From: Brevibacillus_H sp049846925
Lineage (GTDB): Bacteria; Bacillota; Bacilli; Brevibacillales; Brevibacillaceae
DNA length: 64,000 bases
Direction: 5' to 3'
NCBI RefSeq assembly: GCF_049846925.1
Contig: NZ_JBNCMT010000016.1
Span: forward strand, 1 to 64,000
Shown: positions 1 through 8,177 of the stretch, one piece after another
Layout: each line of letters opens with the position of its first letter
Numbering within the stretch: position 1 is the first letter of the stretch
Made by a program: the position numbers and the translations under genes
Notes under the pieces: model-generated
What the model saw: only the letters and a program-made list of their open reading frames with translations
Told to the model about the DNA's origin: nothing
The model's database searches: none

Positions 1-99
1 ACCACAAAGAAAATTAAAGAAGCTGACGCCGATTGAGTACCGACGCCAGCTTGCGGTTTAGGAGCTTTTTTCAATGTCCACTAAATGGGGTCTTGACCA
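1..99 (+). mobile_element. Right end of an IS3-family insertion sequence (truncated by window edge)
   Basis: The last codons of an IS3-type transposase are followed by a short tail running to a TGACCA end at about 94-99. The rest of the element lies outside the window. The exact terminal inverted repeat cannot be confirmed because the other end is not visible. Confidence 0.5.
2..61 (+). CDS. IS3-family transposase (OrfB/integrase), C-terminal end only
   Basis: The frame reads QRKLKKLTPIEYRRQLAV followed by TAG. This is the typical C-terminus of IS3/IS150-family OrfB integrases, where a 'LSPVEYR' motif precedes the stop. The catalytic DDE core would lie upstream, outside the window, so activity cannot be judged. 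It marks this end of the accessory region as mobile DNA. Confidence 0.6.
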   Translation, partial: PQRKLKKLTPIEYRRQLAV

Positions 100-468
100 C
101 TATCTGATGATAGCAAAGCGACTTTTTCTTTTTCTCCGCCAATCCCGGTCTTCCATCATTTTCTTTGCCCCGTTGCCAATCCAGTTATCGAGATATTTTG
201 CCGATCGCACTGCAGCCAATATTCAATCATCCATTTTATCGCATTCTCGCTGCTTTGCTACTTTGGGTTCTTGCATAATAGTAGATGCTCCCAACTCTAG
301 TCCATTATCGGGATTCACCTCACATGAATCTCTATCTTACCAATGATCTCAGACCATAAGGTATTCAATAACCTCCTGCACAATTTCATTTTTCTCTGGC
401 ATCTTTCTTATACCATTCTAGATTCTAAGAATATTCTACAGAATAACAACTATAAGGAGGAGAATTGC
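100..468. other. Stretch without a supported gene
   Basis: No reading frame here has a ribosome binding site or recognisable family features. The minus strand has short broken frames rich in Lys and Arg that could be gene remnants, but none could be assigned. The only clear signal is the AAGGAGGAG ribosome binding site at its right edge, which belongs to the next gene. Confidence 0.5.
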
Positions 469-831
469 ATGCTTCAACTAAATGGAATTGTCGGCGGAAA
501 AAATCCTATTCCTGTAAGTCCTGGCCAATCCAGAGACCTACAAATTATCGTGATCAATGTAAAAAAGGGGCAACGGCTAGTGCTTAAAAGGTTAAATTTT
601 TTACTAGGAAATGAAGACTTTACGTTTGTAGTGAAAGCTTTGCCGTCTACAGGAACCTTCAGAGCTCGAGGTGGTTTTGGCGATCTGAAGCCAAATAAAG
701 TTCTTTTTCACAACAATACCGGTGATGATGTATTAATATTTTTAGCTATCTCGGCAGTTAATAAAGCAAAGAACACTCTCACTTTAGATAGTACAAATTG
801 TTGGCTGTTGAAACTGGCACAAGTGTGCTAA
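469..831 (+). CDS. Hypothetical protein, 120 aa
   Basis: The ATG at 469 follows AAGGAGGAG at a good distance, so it is preferred over in-frame upstream codons. The product is about 120 residues, has no signal peptide or membrane segment, and alternates hydrophobic and polar residues in a way that suggests a small beta-rich domain. I do not recognise the family. It stands alone and is followed by a hairpin terminator. It resembles the minus-strand hypothetical at 1599 only in size and likely beta-sandwich character. Confidence 0.6.
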   Translation: MLQLNGIVGGKNPIPVSPGQSRDLQIIVINVKKGQRLVLKRLNFLLGNEDFTFVVKALPSTGTFRARGGFGDLKPNKVLFHNNTGDDVLIFLAISAVNKAKNTLTLDSTNCWLLKLAQVC

Positions 832-865
832 CTGTTGGTGAGAAAAGTTTACAATTGTATAACAA

Positions 866-895
866 AACCACTCCTAACAATGGAGTGGTTTTCTT
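866..895 (+). terminator. Rho-independent terminator
   Basis: A 9-bp perfect stem, AACCACTCC/GGAGTGGTT, with a 7-nt loop is followed by TTCTTT. It lies 35 nt after the stop of the 120-aa hypothetical gene. Confidence 0.75.
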
Positions 896-921
896 TACAT
901 TTACCACACTTGCATATCCGT

Positions 922-1170
922 TATGGAAGCGACGGTCTGTATGTTGATATCAATGGTTATATTGATGACCAAGATGTCGTGATTCAAGTAATCAATTATG
1001 GTGATGTGATCCCGCCGGATATTTTGCCGCATCTCTTTGATATGTTCTTCACCGGCGACCAGTCCCGAACCCATCAAGAGGGAAGTACAGGTCTTGGCTT
1101 ATTCATTACTAAGAATATTGTATCGCAACATAATGGAACCATTTCGGCTGAAAGCAATGTGGTTCGTACA
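922..1170 (+). pseudogene. Remnant of a sensor histidine kinase (C-terminal ATPase part)
   Basis: The translated frame contains YGSDGLYVDINGY, IPPDILPHLFDMFF and GSTGLGLFITKNIV, which correspond to the end of the N box and the F and G2 boxes of a HATPase_c domain, followed by a short 'HNGTISAESN' tail. The upstream dimerisation/phosphoacceptor part, the sensor and the membrane segments are missing, and the preceding sequence is a terminator. No partner response regulator is visible. It is a decayed fragment. Confidence 0.65.
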
Positions 1171-1278
1171 CTTGTTGAAGTGATTGCCATTGCCACAAGT
1201 GCGTGTAGCAGAGTAGCCTTCCCAATAGCCGATCAATAATTTTTTCCAATACCATGAACTTCTTCGTAAATTCTTCGT

Positions 1279-1455
1279 CAGATCACCCAAATAGGGATGG
1301 CAACAGCACCCTTACTGGGAAGTCTGCTTTACCAAGGGGGAGGAATTTTGATGTTATTTGGTTCCACAGTATTGATTATGGGCTTAGCAATCTTGTTTGC
1401 CAAACAGAAACTGACAATAAGGGATGTAAACAAATCTAGTACTACCTCTTTATAG
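1279..1455 (+). pseudogene. Remnant of an MFS-type transporter C-terminus
   Basis: A frame starting at about 1279 reads QITQIGMATAPLLGSLLY, then a hydrophobic stretch (GGGILMLFGSTVLIMGLAIL), then a basic cytoplasmic tail and TAG. This looks like the last two transmembrane helices of a major facilitator transporter. A stop codon lies just upstream in frame and no start is present. Together with the kinase fragment it shows that this junction region is decayed. Confidence 0.5.
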
Positions 1456-1501
1456 GCACGATATACTGCAATCGATATTGTTATTTTTCAGCCCCACTAT
1501 G

Positions 1502-1525
1502 CCGTTTCTTATGATATGGCTCACC
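1502..1525 (-). other. rlmH 3'-end-like repeat (putative SCC-type att site)
   Basis: Read on the minus strand, the site contains GGTGAGCCATATCATAAG and would encode GEPYHK, as at the end of rlmH. It matches 19 of 24 positions of the native rlmH end at 50629-50652, in the same orientation. The rlmH stop codon position is changed (AAA). It lies in non-coding DNA between the decayed fragments and the next gene cluster. Confidence 0.55.
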
Positions 1526-1549
1526 TTAACGCCTCTATCGGTGAATTTT

Positions 1550-1586
1550 TTGAGTCAAAACACCCTTCCACAATATATGGAAGGGT
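1550..1586 (-). terminator. Rho-independent terminator
   Basis: A 9-bp stem ACCCTTCCA/TGGAAGGGT with a 7-nt loop, followed on the minus strand by GTTTTG. It lies just past the stop of the 122-aa hypothetical gene. Confidence 0.65.
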
Positions 1587-1598
1587 CATGAATTATAG

Positions 1599-1967
1599 TT
1601 AGTTTAATGCAAATGATGATGATTGAATCGGAACTAACTGATGGAATAAAACAGTGTTTCCTACAATATTTACTAAATCCGGACTGCTACCATCATAACC
1701 AAAAACATTGGCAATGATATCAGGTTCTAGAGCAAAACGCACTTCATAGTGATCGAAAGGCGCTAAAGCAACATCTACAGCAAAGCTCCAGGAATTTGGA
1801 TTTAGTGTATAAAGTTGGTCATGAATGATAGTTCCATTAGCCCAGTTTTTTATTTTGACTTGTACTTGCCGGGTATTAGTTGGGTCAAGATTTAATAATT
1901 CAGCGTGAACTTTAGCAGTGGCAATACCCGTTCTTATCACTCCTGTTGAAAAATACTTAAAAGCCAT
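1599..1967 (-). CDS. Hypothetical protein, 122 aa
   Basis: The ATG is preceded by GGAGGAGA at a good distance and the gene ends at a terminator, so it is a monocistronic unit. The protein has no signal peptide. Its alternating pattern (for example RQVQVKIKNW and HYEVRFALEP) suggests a beta-sandwich domain. No family was recognised, although small proteins of this style are common in Brevibacillus and Paenibacillus. It lies next to an rlmH-like repeat, at the edge of the carbamate operon. Confidence 0.65.
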   Translation of the reverse strand: MAFKYFSTGVIRTGIATAKVHAELLNLDPTNTRQVQVKIKNWANGTIIHDQLYTLNPNSWSFAVDVALAPFDHYEVRFALEPDIIANVFGYDGSSPDLVNIVGNTVLFHQLVPIQSSSFALN

Positions 1968-2130
1968 AATGCATCTTCTCCTCCATATATATTTTCGAAA
2001 ATGTTTTCCATTTTCAAAAGCATTATATGAAGACTATCAATAAGTGATTGTATATTTTACCTACTCTATCAACCTATTTTTCAACAATAATAGTTAGGAA
2101 TAACATGCATGGCTTCATCCTAGAAGTGGA

Positions 2131-2168
2131 CAAAGAAATCGCCAACCTGATGTATACCAGGCTGGCGA
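2131..2168 (-). terminator. Terminator of the carbamate/oxamate operon
   Basis: An 11-bp stem (2139-2149 with 2158-2168, one G-U pair) is followed on the minus strand by TTTCTTTG. It lies 25 nt after the stop of the last carbamate kinase gene. Confidence 0.7.
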
Positions 2169-2192
2169 ATCATAGTTCCTCTTGATTAAGTG

Positions 2193-3164
2193 TTATATTT
2201 TTGTATACATTTGACTTTTCACAATATGAGTACCCGATTGTCCAAGTAAAGCTTTCTTTAGGCTTTCCGGGTCAGTAATTATTACCCTTTTGCCTCCGTT
2301 TTCCAAGAAATTAAGGCTTGCCTCAATTTTAGGAAGCATACTGCCTTTTGCAAAGTGGTTTTCAAGGACATATTGTTTTGTTTCTTCAACAGAGATTTCC
2401 TCAAGTGCCTTTTGATTTGGTTTTCCAAAGTTAATGTAAACCCTTGATACGCCAGTTGTAATAATTAACGTATCTGCTTCAATTTGTTCGGCTAGCAAGC
2501 TTGTTGCAAAATCTTTATCGATCACAGCATCTACGCCCACATAAGAGTCTTTATCCTTCTTTACGACAGGAACCCCGCCGCCGCCAACTGCAATCACAAC
2601 AAACCCTGAAGCAATTAATGATTTAATTGCATCCTTTTCTACAATATCGATTGGCTTTGGTGATGGAACCACTCTTCGATAGCCGCGGCCAGCGTCCTCA
2701 ACGAAAATCCAATCCTGATGCTCTTTCTGCATTTCTATTATCTGTTCAGGTGAAAAGAACGATCCCACCGGCTTTGTTGGATTTTTGAAATTGGCATCAT
2801 CCGGACTTACTTCGACCTGTGTAATAACCGTTGCCACTTTTTTGTTGATATTTCTTTTTGCAAATTCATTCGTTAATGCTTGTTGAATCTGGTATCCAAT
2901 TCCTCCCTGGGTATCCGCTACGCAGTTGACAAGCGGAAGAGTTGGCATTCCTGCAATATCGTTTGCAATCTCTGCTCGTCTCAGGCCAAAGCCAACTTGT
3001 GGACCATTCCCATGTGTAACAACCACATCGTAGCCTTGCTGAACCATGTCAGCAATGTGCTTCGCTGTTTCACAGACCGCTTCATATTGGTCATTAATGG
3101 AATCCCGACCATTATCCCTTACCAATGAGTTGCCACCAATCGCGACAATTACTAATTCCTTCAC
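2193..3164 (-). CDS. arcC: Carbamate kinase (first of two)
   Basis: The 323-aa product has the expected carbamate kinase length. It would transfer the phosphate of carbamoyl phosphate to ADP, giving ATP, CO2 and ammonia. Visible family motifs include AIGGNSL at the N-terminus, VVTHGNGPQVG near residue 50, GGIGYQ, a GRGYRRVVPSP loop, AVGGGGVPV and the C-terminal FAKGSMLPKIEA. It starts with GTG behind AGGAGGAGA. It is the last gene of a leftward operon and sits 55 nt after a second, divergent carbamate kinase. ArcC is named by family; no arginine deiminase genes (arcA, arcB) are nearby, so its carbamoyl phosphate more likely comes from the AllFGH enzyme encoded upstream. Confidence 0.92.
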   Translation of the reverse strand: MKELVIVAIGGNSLVRDNGRDSINDQYEAVCETAKHIADMVQQGYDVVVTHGNGPQVGFGLRRAEIANDIAGMPTLPLVNCVADTQGGIGYQIQQALTNEFAKRNINKKVATVITQVEVSPDDANFKNPTKPVGSFFSPEQIIEMQKEHQDWIFVEDAGRGYRRVVPSPKPIDIVEKDAIKSLIASGFVVIAVGGGGVPVVKKDKDSYVGVDAVIDKDFATSLLAEQIEADTLIITTGVSRVYINFGKPNQKALEEISVEETKQYVLENHFAKGSMLPKIEASLNFLENGGKRVIITDPESLKKALLGQSGTHIVKSQMYTKI

Positions 3165-3219
3165 TGTATTCTCCTCCTGTTGCCTTGATCCCCACTATTT
3201 GGGCAAGATTATGTTAAGA

Positions 3220-4197
3220 TTACGTCTTCATAAAAATATCCTGATTGGATGATTGAATCGTAGTGGTCACAAGCGTACCTGGCTTTGATGAAAAGATATT
3301 TGCAACATTGTCCACCGAAGTGATAATTGCTTTCCCTTGAGGATTATTCTCCAAAAATTGCAATGCTGCTTCAATTTTAGGAAGCATCGTTCCCTTTGCA
3401 AAATGCCCTTCTTCTTTCAAGGTATTGAGTGACTTGCTATCAATTCGTTCAATTTTCTTTTGATGTGGTGTGTTGAAGTGGATATACACGTTACTGACTG
3501 TTGTCAGAATAACCAAGTAGTCTGCGTTTATGACTCTTGCAAGCTTTGACGAAATCAAATCCTTTTCAATTACTGCCTCTACCCCTGCATACTGTCCGTT
3601 TTCCTCAATGACAGGGACACCGCCGCCGCCACAGGTAATAACCAGAACATCTTCTTCCACCATTTTTCTGATAATCTCTTCTTCAACTATCTCTACCGGG
3701 TCTGGCGAAGGGACTACCTTTCTCCAGCCCTTGCCTGCATCTTCGATATAAACGGAGTTTGTTCGTTTTTTTTCGGCAATAGCCTCTTCTCTGCTTAGAA
3801 AGGGACCAATTGGCTTTGTCGGATGATGAAAGGCATAATCCCCTTTTCGAACCTTTACTTGTGTTATTAATGAAACAACACTTTTATTGATACTGTTCTT
3901 CCTCAGCTCATTAATGAAAGCATTCTGTAACCAATATCCAATGCTTCCTTGGGTCATCGAGACACAAGTATCAAGTGGCAAAGCTGGCGTTTGTTCTGAT
4001 TCCCCTGCTTTCTGTTGCAGCAAAAGGTTCCCAACCTGAGAGCCATTCCCGTGAGTAATAATGACTTGGTTTCCCTCTCGAATCAGCGGAACAATTTTTT
4101 TCACCGTCTCAATCAATACTTTTTGTTGACCGGCAGCTGTCAGGTCTTGATTAAATATGGCATTTCCACCCAGTGCAATAACAATCCGATTTTTCAT
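3220..4197 (-). CDS. Carbamate kinase (second paralogue, AllK-like role)
   Basis: The 325-aa amino-acid-kinase-fold protein contains IALGGNA, IITHGNGSQVGN, GSIGYWLQNA, GKGWRKVVPSP, TCGGGGVPV and FAKGTMLPKIEA. The start at 4197 (MKNRIVIALGG) follows GGGGAG; the open frame continues upstream but without family similarity. A Ser replaces the usual Pro in the HGNGPQVG loop. It lies 16 nt after the DUF2877 gene. By analogy with E. coli allK it would convert the carbamoyl phosphate made by oxamate carbamoyltransferase to ATP. Why two copies are kept is unclear: they differ throughout, so this is not a recent duplication. Confidence 0.9.
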   Translation of the reverse strand: MKNRIVIALGGNAIFNQDLTAAGQQKVLIETVKKIVPLIREGNQVIITHGNGSQVGNLLLQQKAGESEQTPALPLDTCVSMTQGSIGYWLQNAFINELRKNSINKSVVSLITQVKVRKGDYAFHHPTKPIGPFLSREEAIAEKKRTNSVYIEDAGKGWRKVVPSPDPVEIVEEEIIRKMVEEDVLVITCGGGGVPVIEENGQYAGVEAVIEKDLISSKLARVINADYLVILTTVSNVYIHFNTPHQKKIERIDSKSLNTLKEEGHFAKGTMLPKIEAALQFLENNPQGKAIITSVDNVANIFSSKPGTLVTTTIQSSNQDIFMKT

Positions 4198-4213
4198 TTG
4201 CCTGACTCCCCAT

Positions 4214-5068
4214 TCAGCTTCCTTCATCTTTAAATAACAGAAACAAACCCGTATAGATGCCACATAGCAAATCGATTCCAGACGTTCCTCCATGGGATAA
4301 AAAATCTTGCAACACCTTTTTCCTGTTTTCCCCTGAAGCTTTGAAAAATCGCTTAACTACATTGGGAAACAAGCTGTGGATGGAAGCATAATGCAGCATC
4401 CATTTACTCACTTCTGTTGTTTTTTCCTTGTATGCAGTTAGATATTGGATGAGTGTTTTTGATTTCTCATCCCCGGCATACAGCAAGACACTTAATAAAC
4501 CAAGCAAAAAGTCGTCTGATGAGGGAGTAAGTCCTGGGCCGAAACCGGTTATATTAGGTGCTGAGCATAAATCCCCTTTAGATAAACAAACCAAAAAGGT
4601 TTTAACCTTCTCGATCATGAAGCTTTCATTCCCAAAGAAACTACTTTCCTTTCCAGCAGGCAGCTCTACCATTCTAGTCTTGGTCAGAAGCGGGTAGAAG
4701 CTTTCAGCCATGGCGCTCTCAATCAGAAAATTCCTCACCTCATGAAGAGTTTCTCTGTTTATTGAACTGTCTTCCGCCTTTTGGACATGGAGGTCTTCAC
4801 CAGCAGTACGTTCATCGTAAAACAAAGGAGAGGCTTCATCGTTTGAAATTGTTAAACTGTTCTTATTGTGTATGTTTAGTTCGTCAACATTTCCGCCTAT
4901 GACCATACTCATAGGCAGCAGTTCTTTTGTGCTGTTTAAAATCGTTATGAAATAATCACCTGAATACCCGCTTAATGATGTTTGAAATGATGATTGGATA
5001 TTGATGCTGGTCACTTTCTCTTCTTTTATTAACCTGAATAACTCACTGTCGATTCGGGATATATGCAT
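4214..5068 (-). CDS. allH: DUF2877 protein, oxamate carbamoyltransferase subunit AllH-like
   Basis: About 284 aa. It carries the DUF2877 hallmark NITGFGPGLTPSSDDFLLG near residue 175, as in E. coli YlbF. YlbF has been renamed AllH, a subunit of the oxamate carbamoyltransferase that splits oxalurate into oxamate and carbamoyl phosphate. The ATG at 5068 has GAGGAC in front; an in-frame GTG lies 12 nt upstream. It is separated from the other two subunits (allF, allG) by three transport-type genes, and lies 17 nt downstream of the AbgT-type transporter. Family assignment is good; the substrate in this organism is inferred. Confidence 0.8.
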   Translation of the reverse strand: MHISRIDSELFRLIKEEKVTSINIQSSFQTSLSGYSGDYFITILNSTKELLPMSMVIGGNVDELNIHNKNSLTISNDEASPLFYDERTAGEDLHVQKAEDSSINRETLHEVRNFLIESAMAESFYPLLTKTRMVELPAGKESSFFGNESFMIEKVKTFLVCLSKGDLCSAPNITGFGPGLTPSSDDFLLGLLSVLLYAGDEKSKTLIQYLTAYKEKTTEVSKWMLHYASIHSLFPNVVKRFFKASGENRKKVLQDFLSHGGTSGIDLLCGIYTGLFLLFKDEGS

Positions 5069-5085
5069 GTTAGTCCTCACTTTCC

Positions 5086-6639
5086 TTAAAAGTTAACCGG
5101 CACCCCGGGACCAATAGGCACTCCCAACAACAGCCAAATGATTAGGAACACTGTCCAAGTAATTAAAAGAATTATCGAATAGGGAAACATGATAGACATC
5201 ATGGTACCGATGCCTATATTCTTTTGGTATTTGTCGGCAAATGCCAACACCAACCCTACGAATGGCAACAGTGGAGAAATGATGTGTGTGGCCGAATCAC
5301 CAATTCGATAAGCCAATTGAGTTAATTCAGGCGAAAAACCTAACATCATAAACATTGGGATAAAAACAGGTGCCATTATGCTCCATTTTGTTACCGTCGA
5401 ACCTATAAAGAGATTGATGCTCGACGAAAGCAATATAAACACAACTAACAAGGGGATTCCCTTTAATCCTGTAGTTTTCAATACATCGGCACCATTTACA
5501 GCGAGTATTGTGCCTAAATTTGAATATTTGAAAAAGGCAACAAATTGCGCCGCTACAAACGTTAAAATTAAATAACTTCCCATCGTATTAACCATGGTAC
5601 TCATTGCGTTCAATAAATCGCGATCATTTTTAACCGTTTTGGCACCTATTCCATAGAAGACTCCCGGGAGGAAGAATAGAAGCGTAACGATAATCACAAT
5701 TGAATTCATGAAAGGAGAATTTGTGATAATATCGCCTGTCTCTTGATTTCTCAGGACTGCCCCTTCCGGTAATATCATGAGAAAAAGAACTCCCAAGGAT
5801 ATGAGTAAGGTAACCAAGGCATATTTCAGCCCTCTTGCTTCTTCCTTGGTAATCGGCTCCAACTTTTCTTCAATGCCACCACGATATTTTCCCAATCGCG
5901 GCTCCACTATTTTTTCCGAAACGAGTGTCCCTACGATAACTACTAAAAAAGCCGAAGCAGCCATAAAATAGTAGTTCGCAGTGGGAGATACATAATAACT
6001 TGGGTCTAAAACATTTGCACCTGCTGTACTGAATGTTCCCAACAATGGATCGATGGACCCTAGCAATAAATTGGCGCTAAAACCACCAGAGACTCCAAAG
6101 AATCCGGCCGCAATCCCCGCTAAGGGATTTTTTCCAAGACTATTAAAAATTATGGCCCCAAGCGGAATAACAACCACATATCCGGCATCAGATGCTACAT
6201 GTGACAATACACCCAAAAAGATAATCATAGCCGTTATATATCGCTGATTAATTCCATAAATCATTTTTTTGACTAATGCTTTTAATAAACCGGTACCTTC
6301 TGCCGCTGCAACCCCAAATAACGCCACCAAAACAATTCCTACCGGAGCAAAGCCGGTAAAGTTCGCAATGGCATTTTCAAATATGAAACGAATTCCATCT
6401 TCGTTTACAAGGCTTTTGGCCGTAATGGTAATATCCTTAATTTGTCCTGTTGCAGAATCGACTTGTTGAATATCTACCGATGCCTGGAAAAACGAAGCAA
6501 CAGCTGAACCAATCATGACCATAAGAGCAAGTATGGCAAATAGAGTGGTAGGCTGCGGCAGTTTATTGCCGGATTTCTCCAAAGAGTTTAAAATTCTTTC
6601 GGTTATCGATGTTTTCTTTGTTAAAAGGCCATCATTCAT
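5086..6639 (-). CDS. AbgT-family transporter (p-aminobenzoyl-glutamate transporter-like)
   Basis: The 517-aa polytopic membrane protein has the family-like start LEKSGNKLPQPTTLF and a hydrophobic pattern of about 12 helices, including GVLSHVASDAGYVVVIPLGA and the hairpin-like SSSINLFIGSTVTKWSIMAP. The ATG at 6639 follows AAGGAGGT at 10 nt. A TTG 21 nt upstream would place that ribosome binding site inside the gene and is rejected. Family members import p-aminobenzoyl-glutamate or export sulfonamides. In this operon it more plausibly carries a ureido or carbamoylated compound, which is inference from context. Confidence 0.85.
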   Translation of the reverse strand: MNDGLLTKKTSITERILNSLEKSGNKLPQPTTLFAILALMVMIGSAVASFFQASVDIQQVDSATGQIKDITITAKSLVNEDGIRFIFENAIANFTGFAPVGIVLVALFGVAAAEGTGLLKALVKKMIYGINQRYITAMIIFLGVLSHVASDAGYVVVIPLGAIIFNSLGKNPLAGIAAGFFGVSGGFSANLLLGSIDPLLGTFSTAGANVLDPSYYVSPTANYYFMAASAFLVVIVGTLVSEKIVEPRLGKYRGGIEEKLEPITKEEARGLKYALVTLLISLGVLFLMILPEGAVLRNQETGDIITNSPFMNSIVIIVTLLFFLPGVFYGIGAKTVKNDRDLLNAMSTMVNTMGSYLILTFVAAQFVAFFKYSNLGTILAVNGADVLKTTGLKGIPLLVVFILLSSSINLFIGSTVTKWSIMAPVFIPMFMMLGFSPELTQLAYRIGDSATHIISPLLPFVGLVLAFADKYQKNIGIGTMMSIMFPYSIILLITWTVFLIIWLLLGVPIGPGVPVNF

Positions 6640-6728
6640 ATCGAACGATACCTCCTTCAAGTACGAAGCTTGTTGGATTTTAAGGACTTTTCGTGTTATT
6701 CAGCCCAATCTAGGAGGACAAAAATGAA

Positions 6729-6794
6729 GGAAGAAATGTATGAAATCTCCAATCTAATTTTTAACGATTACAAGTAGAATCATACATGTCTTCC
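6729..6794 (-). repeat. Long inverted repeat between two transporter genes
   Basis: The arms 6729-6742 (GGAAGAAATGTATG) and 6781-6794 (CATACATGTCTTCC) pair over 13 of 14 bases around a 38-nt loop. It fills the only large gap (about 180 nt) in an otherwise tight operon. It may act in mRNA processing, attenuation or stability; it lacks a U-run, so it is not a plain terminator. Confidence 0.5.
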
Positions 6795-6820
6795 TCTAAG
6801 TAAAGCCTTCCGTTCAATTA

Positions 6821-7321
6821 TTAAATGATGCCTTCCATTCTCAACAGGAATTCTGAGATAATCGCTGCCAACAAGACACTACCCAAAATAACAGCCAGAC
6901 CTACAAGAACGATCTTCCACGACAGTCTTCTTAAGATTGGTAGGTCCTTACCCAACGCCAAACCTGCGAATGCCAAAGTTGGTGTTCCTAAAGCGGCAAA
7001 TTGAATGACTTTCGATTGGCTTGCAATGAAATCGTGTCCTGGGAAGATTGGTGAAGACATGATGACTCCGATGATACCAACCCAGAAAACAGGTGACAGT
7101 TTCTTCAGATAAGGCAATTGACTGATCACATAACCGACCATGGCCACACCGAAGATTACCATGGCGCCTGTAAGTGATTGTCCGAAAGAAACAGGATGCA
7201 ATCCTTCTTTAACATGGGTCTGAATTGTGTTACCGATTGCAGTCAATATACCGGCAATGAAAAGCAGGAAGAATGCGATTTTTACTTTTCCAAACTCGAA
7301 AACTTTCGATTTGTCGTCCAT
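6821..7321 (-). CDS. Small membrane protein, 166 aa, partner of the DUF3100-like protein
   Basis: Four to five hydrophobic helices are visible (about residues 12-30, 48-66, 78-92, 105-125 and 135-158). The ATG follows GGAGGCG. It lies 31 nt downstream of the 266-aa membrane protein gene, which suggests the two products form one transporter. I do not recognise a precise family. The position in the carbamate operon suggests uptake or export of the pathway substrate or of oxamate. Confidence 0.7.
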   Translation of the reverse strand: MDDKSKVFEFGKVKIAFFLLFIAGILTAIGNTIQTHVKEGLHPVSFGQSLTGAMVIFGVAMVGYVISQLPYLKKLSPVFWVGIIGVIMSSPIFPGHDFIASQSKVIQFAALGTPTLAFAGLALGKDLPILRRLSWKIVLVGLAVILGSVLLAAIISEFLLRMEGII

Positions 7322-7352
7322 CTTTTTTCGCCTCCATATACATTCATTTCAA

Positions 7353-8153
7353 TTAAGCAGCTGCATTCACTTGGGGTTTATTCCCTTTTCTGAATTTATC
7401 AAAGAAGTTGTATAACCAAACCGTTAACGGTAAAGTCAAGAACATATTTACATAAATCGCCATGACGTTTGTAATGAGGTTTGACGTATTCATATAAGCT
7501 TGAACTTTATCAATATCTGCATCTGGATAGTTCTGGGTAATAACCTCTAAGGCCGCGGTAGACATACTCATACTGCTATTTCCTCCACCTAAGGCTAGAG
7601 CATATGGATGGAAAATATCCAGAGCCGCAATAACACTTACAAAAACACTTGTCCATAATGCACCTAGCACTGTTCCTACAATAAATACACCCATAACTCC
7701 ATGTCCTTCAGGAGTGTTCAACCCGAATTTGTCAGCGATAATAGCTACTTGAGCCTCACGTCCAAGCGAGTAAGTTGCCCCGATGGATTCTCTTCCCAAG
7801 CCTAACAGCATGGCTACCGGTAAGCCCAAAATAACAATCCCCAAGAAGTGCGCAAACATTTGAATGAACAAGGTGCCCTTTGCAGCCATGATGGCATCTA
7901 ACTGAGGACCAACTCCCAATCCAACTTTTGCAAGCAAAATCATAAGAGCGACTGGGAAAATAGCGCTAGCATGTTCCATGTCTTTCATATTTAATATTTT
8001 TAATTTCGGCCAGCTTATTACTCCGCCAAGAATGGTGGCATAAAGAATCGGCATTAACACCATAATTCCTATATGTCTGATCCCAATCAATTCACTGATC
8101 ACAACAATGATGAGTGCAAATAGATGCAGCTTCCAATTTTTCAAAGCTTCCAT
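7353..8153 (-). CDS. DUF3100-like multi-helix membrane protein, 266 aa
   Basis: The protein has about seven hydrophobic segments and a glycine-rich conserved-looking stretch (YALALGGGNSSMSMS) near residue 190, between helices. The ATG follows AGGAGGG. Similar proteins, which I recall as DUF3100, occur beside fdrA/ylbE genes in Firmicutes; that family name is from memory. It is translated just after allG (24-nt gap) and before the 166-aa membrane protein. A transporter for oxalurate or oxamate is the most natural role but is not shown. Confidence 0.7.
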   Translation of the reverse strand: MEALKNWKLHLFALIIVVISELIGIRHIGIMVLMPILYATILGGVISWPKLKILNMKDMEHASAIFPVALMILLAKVGLGVGPQLDAIMAAKGTLFIQMFAHFLGIVILGLPVAMLLGLGRESIGATYSLGREAQVAIIADKFGLNTPEGHGVMGVFIVGTVLGALWTSVFVSVIAALDIFHPYALALGGGNSSMSMSTAALEVITQNYPDADIDKVQAYMNTSNLITNVMAIYVNMFLTLPLTVWLYNFFDKFRKGNKPQVNAAA

Positions 8154-8177
8154 TATATAACCCTCCTGTTTCTATTT

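Noticed and set aside
6640..6660. TTG start giving a 524-aa AbgT transporter
   Set aside because: It would place AAGGAGGT, the obvious ribosome binding site for the ATG at 6639, inside the coding sequence.
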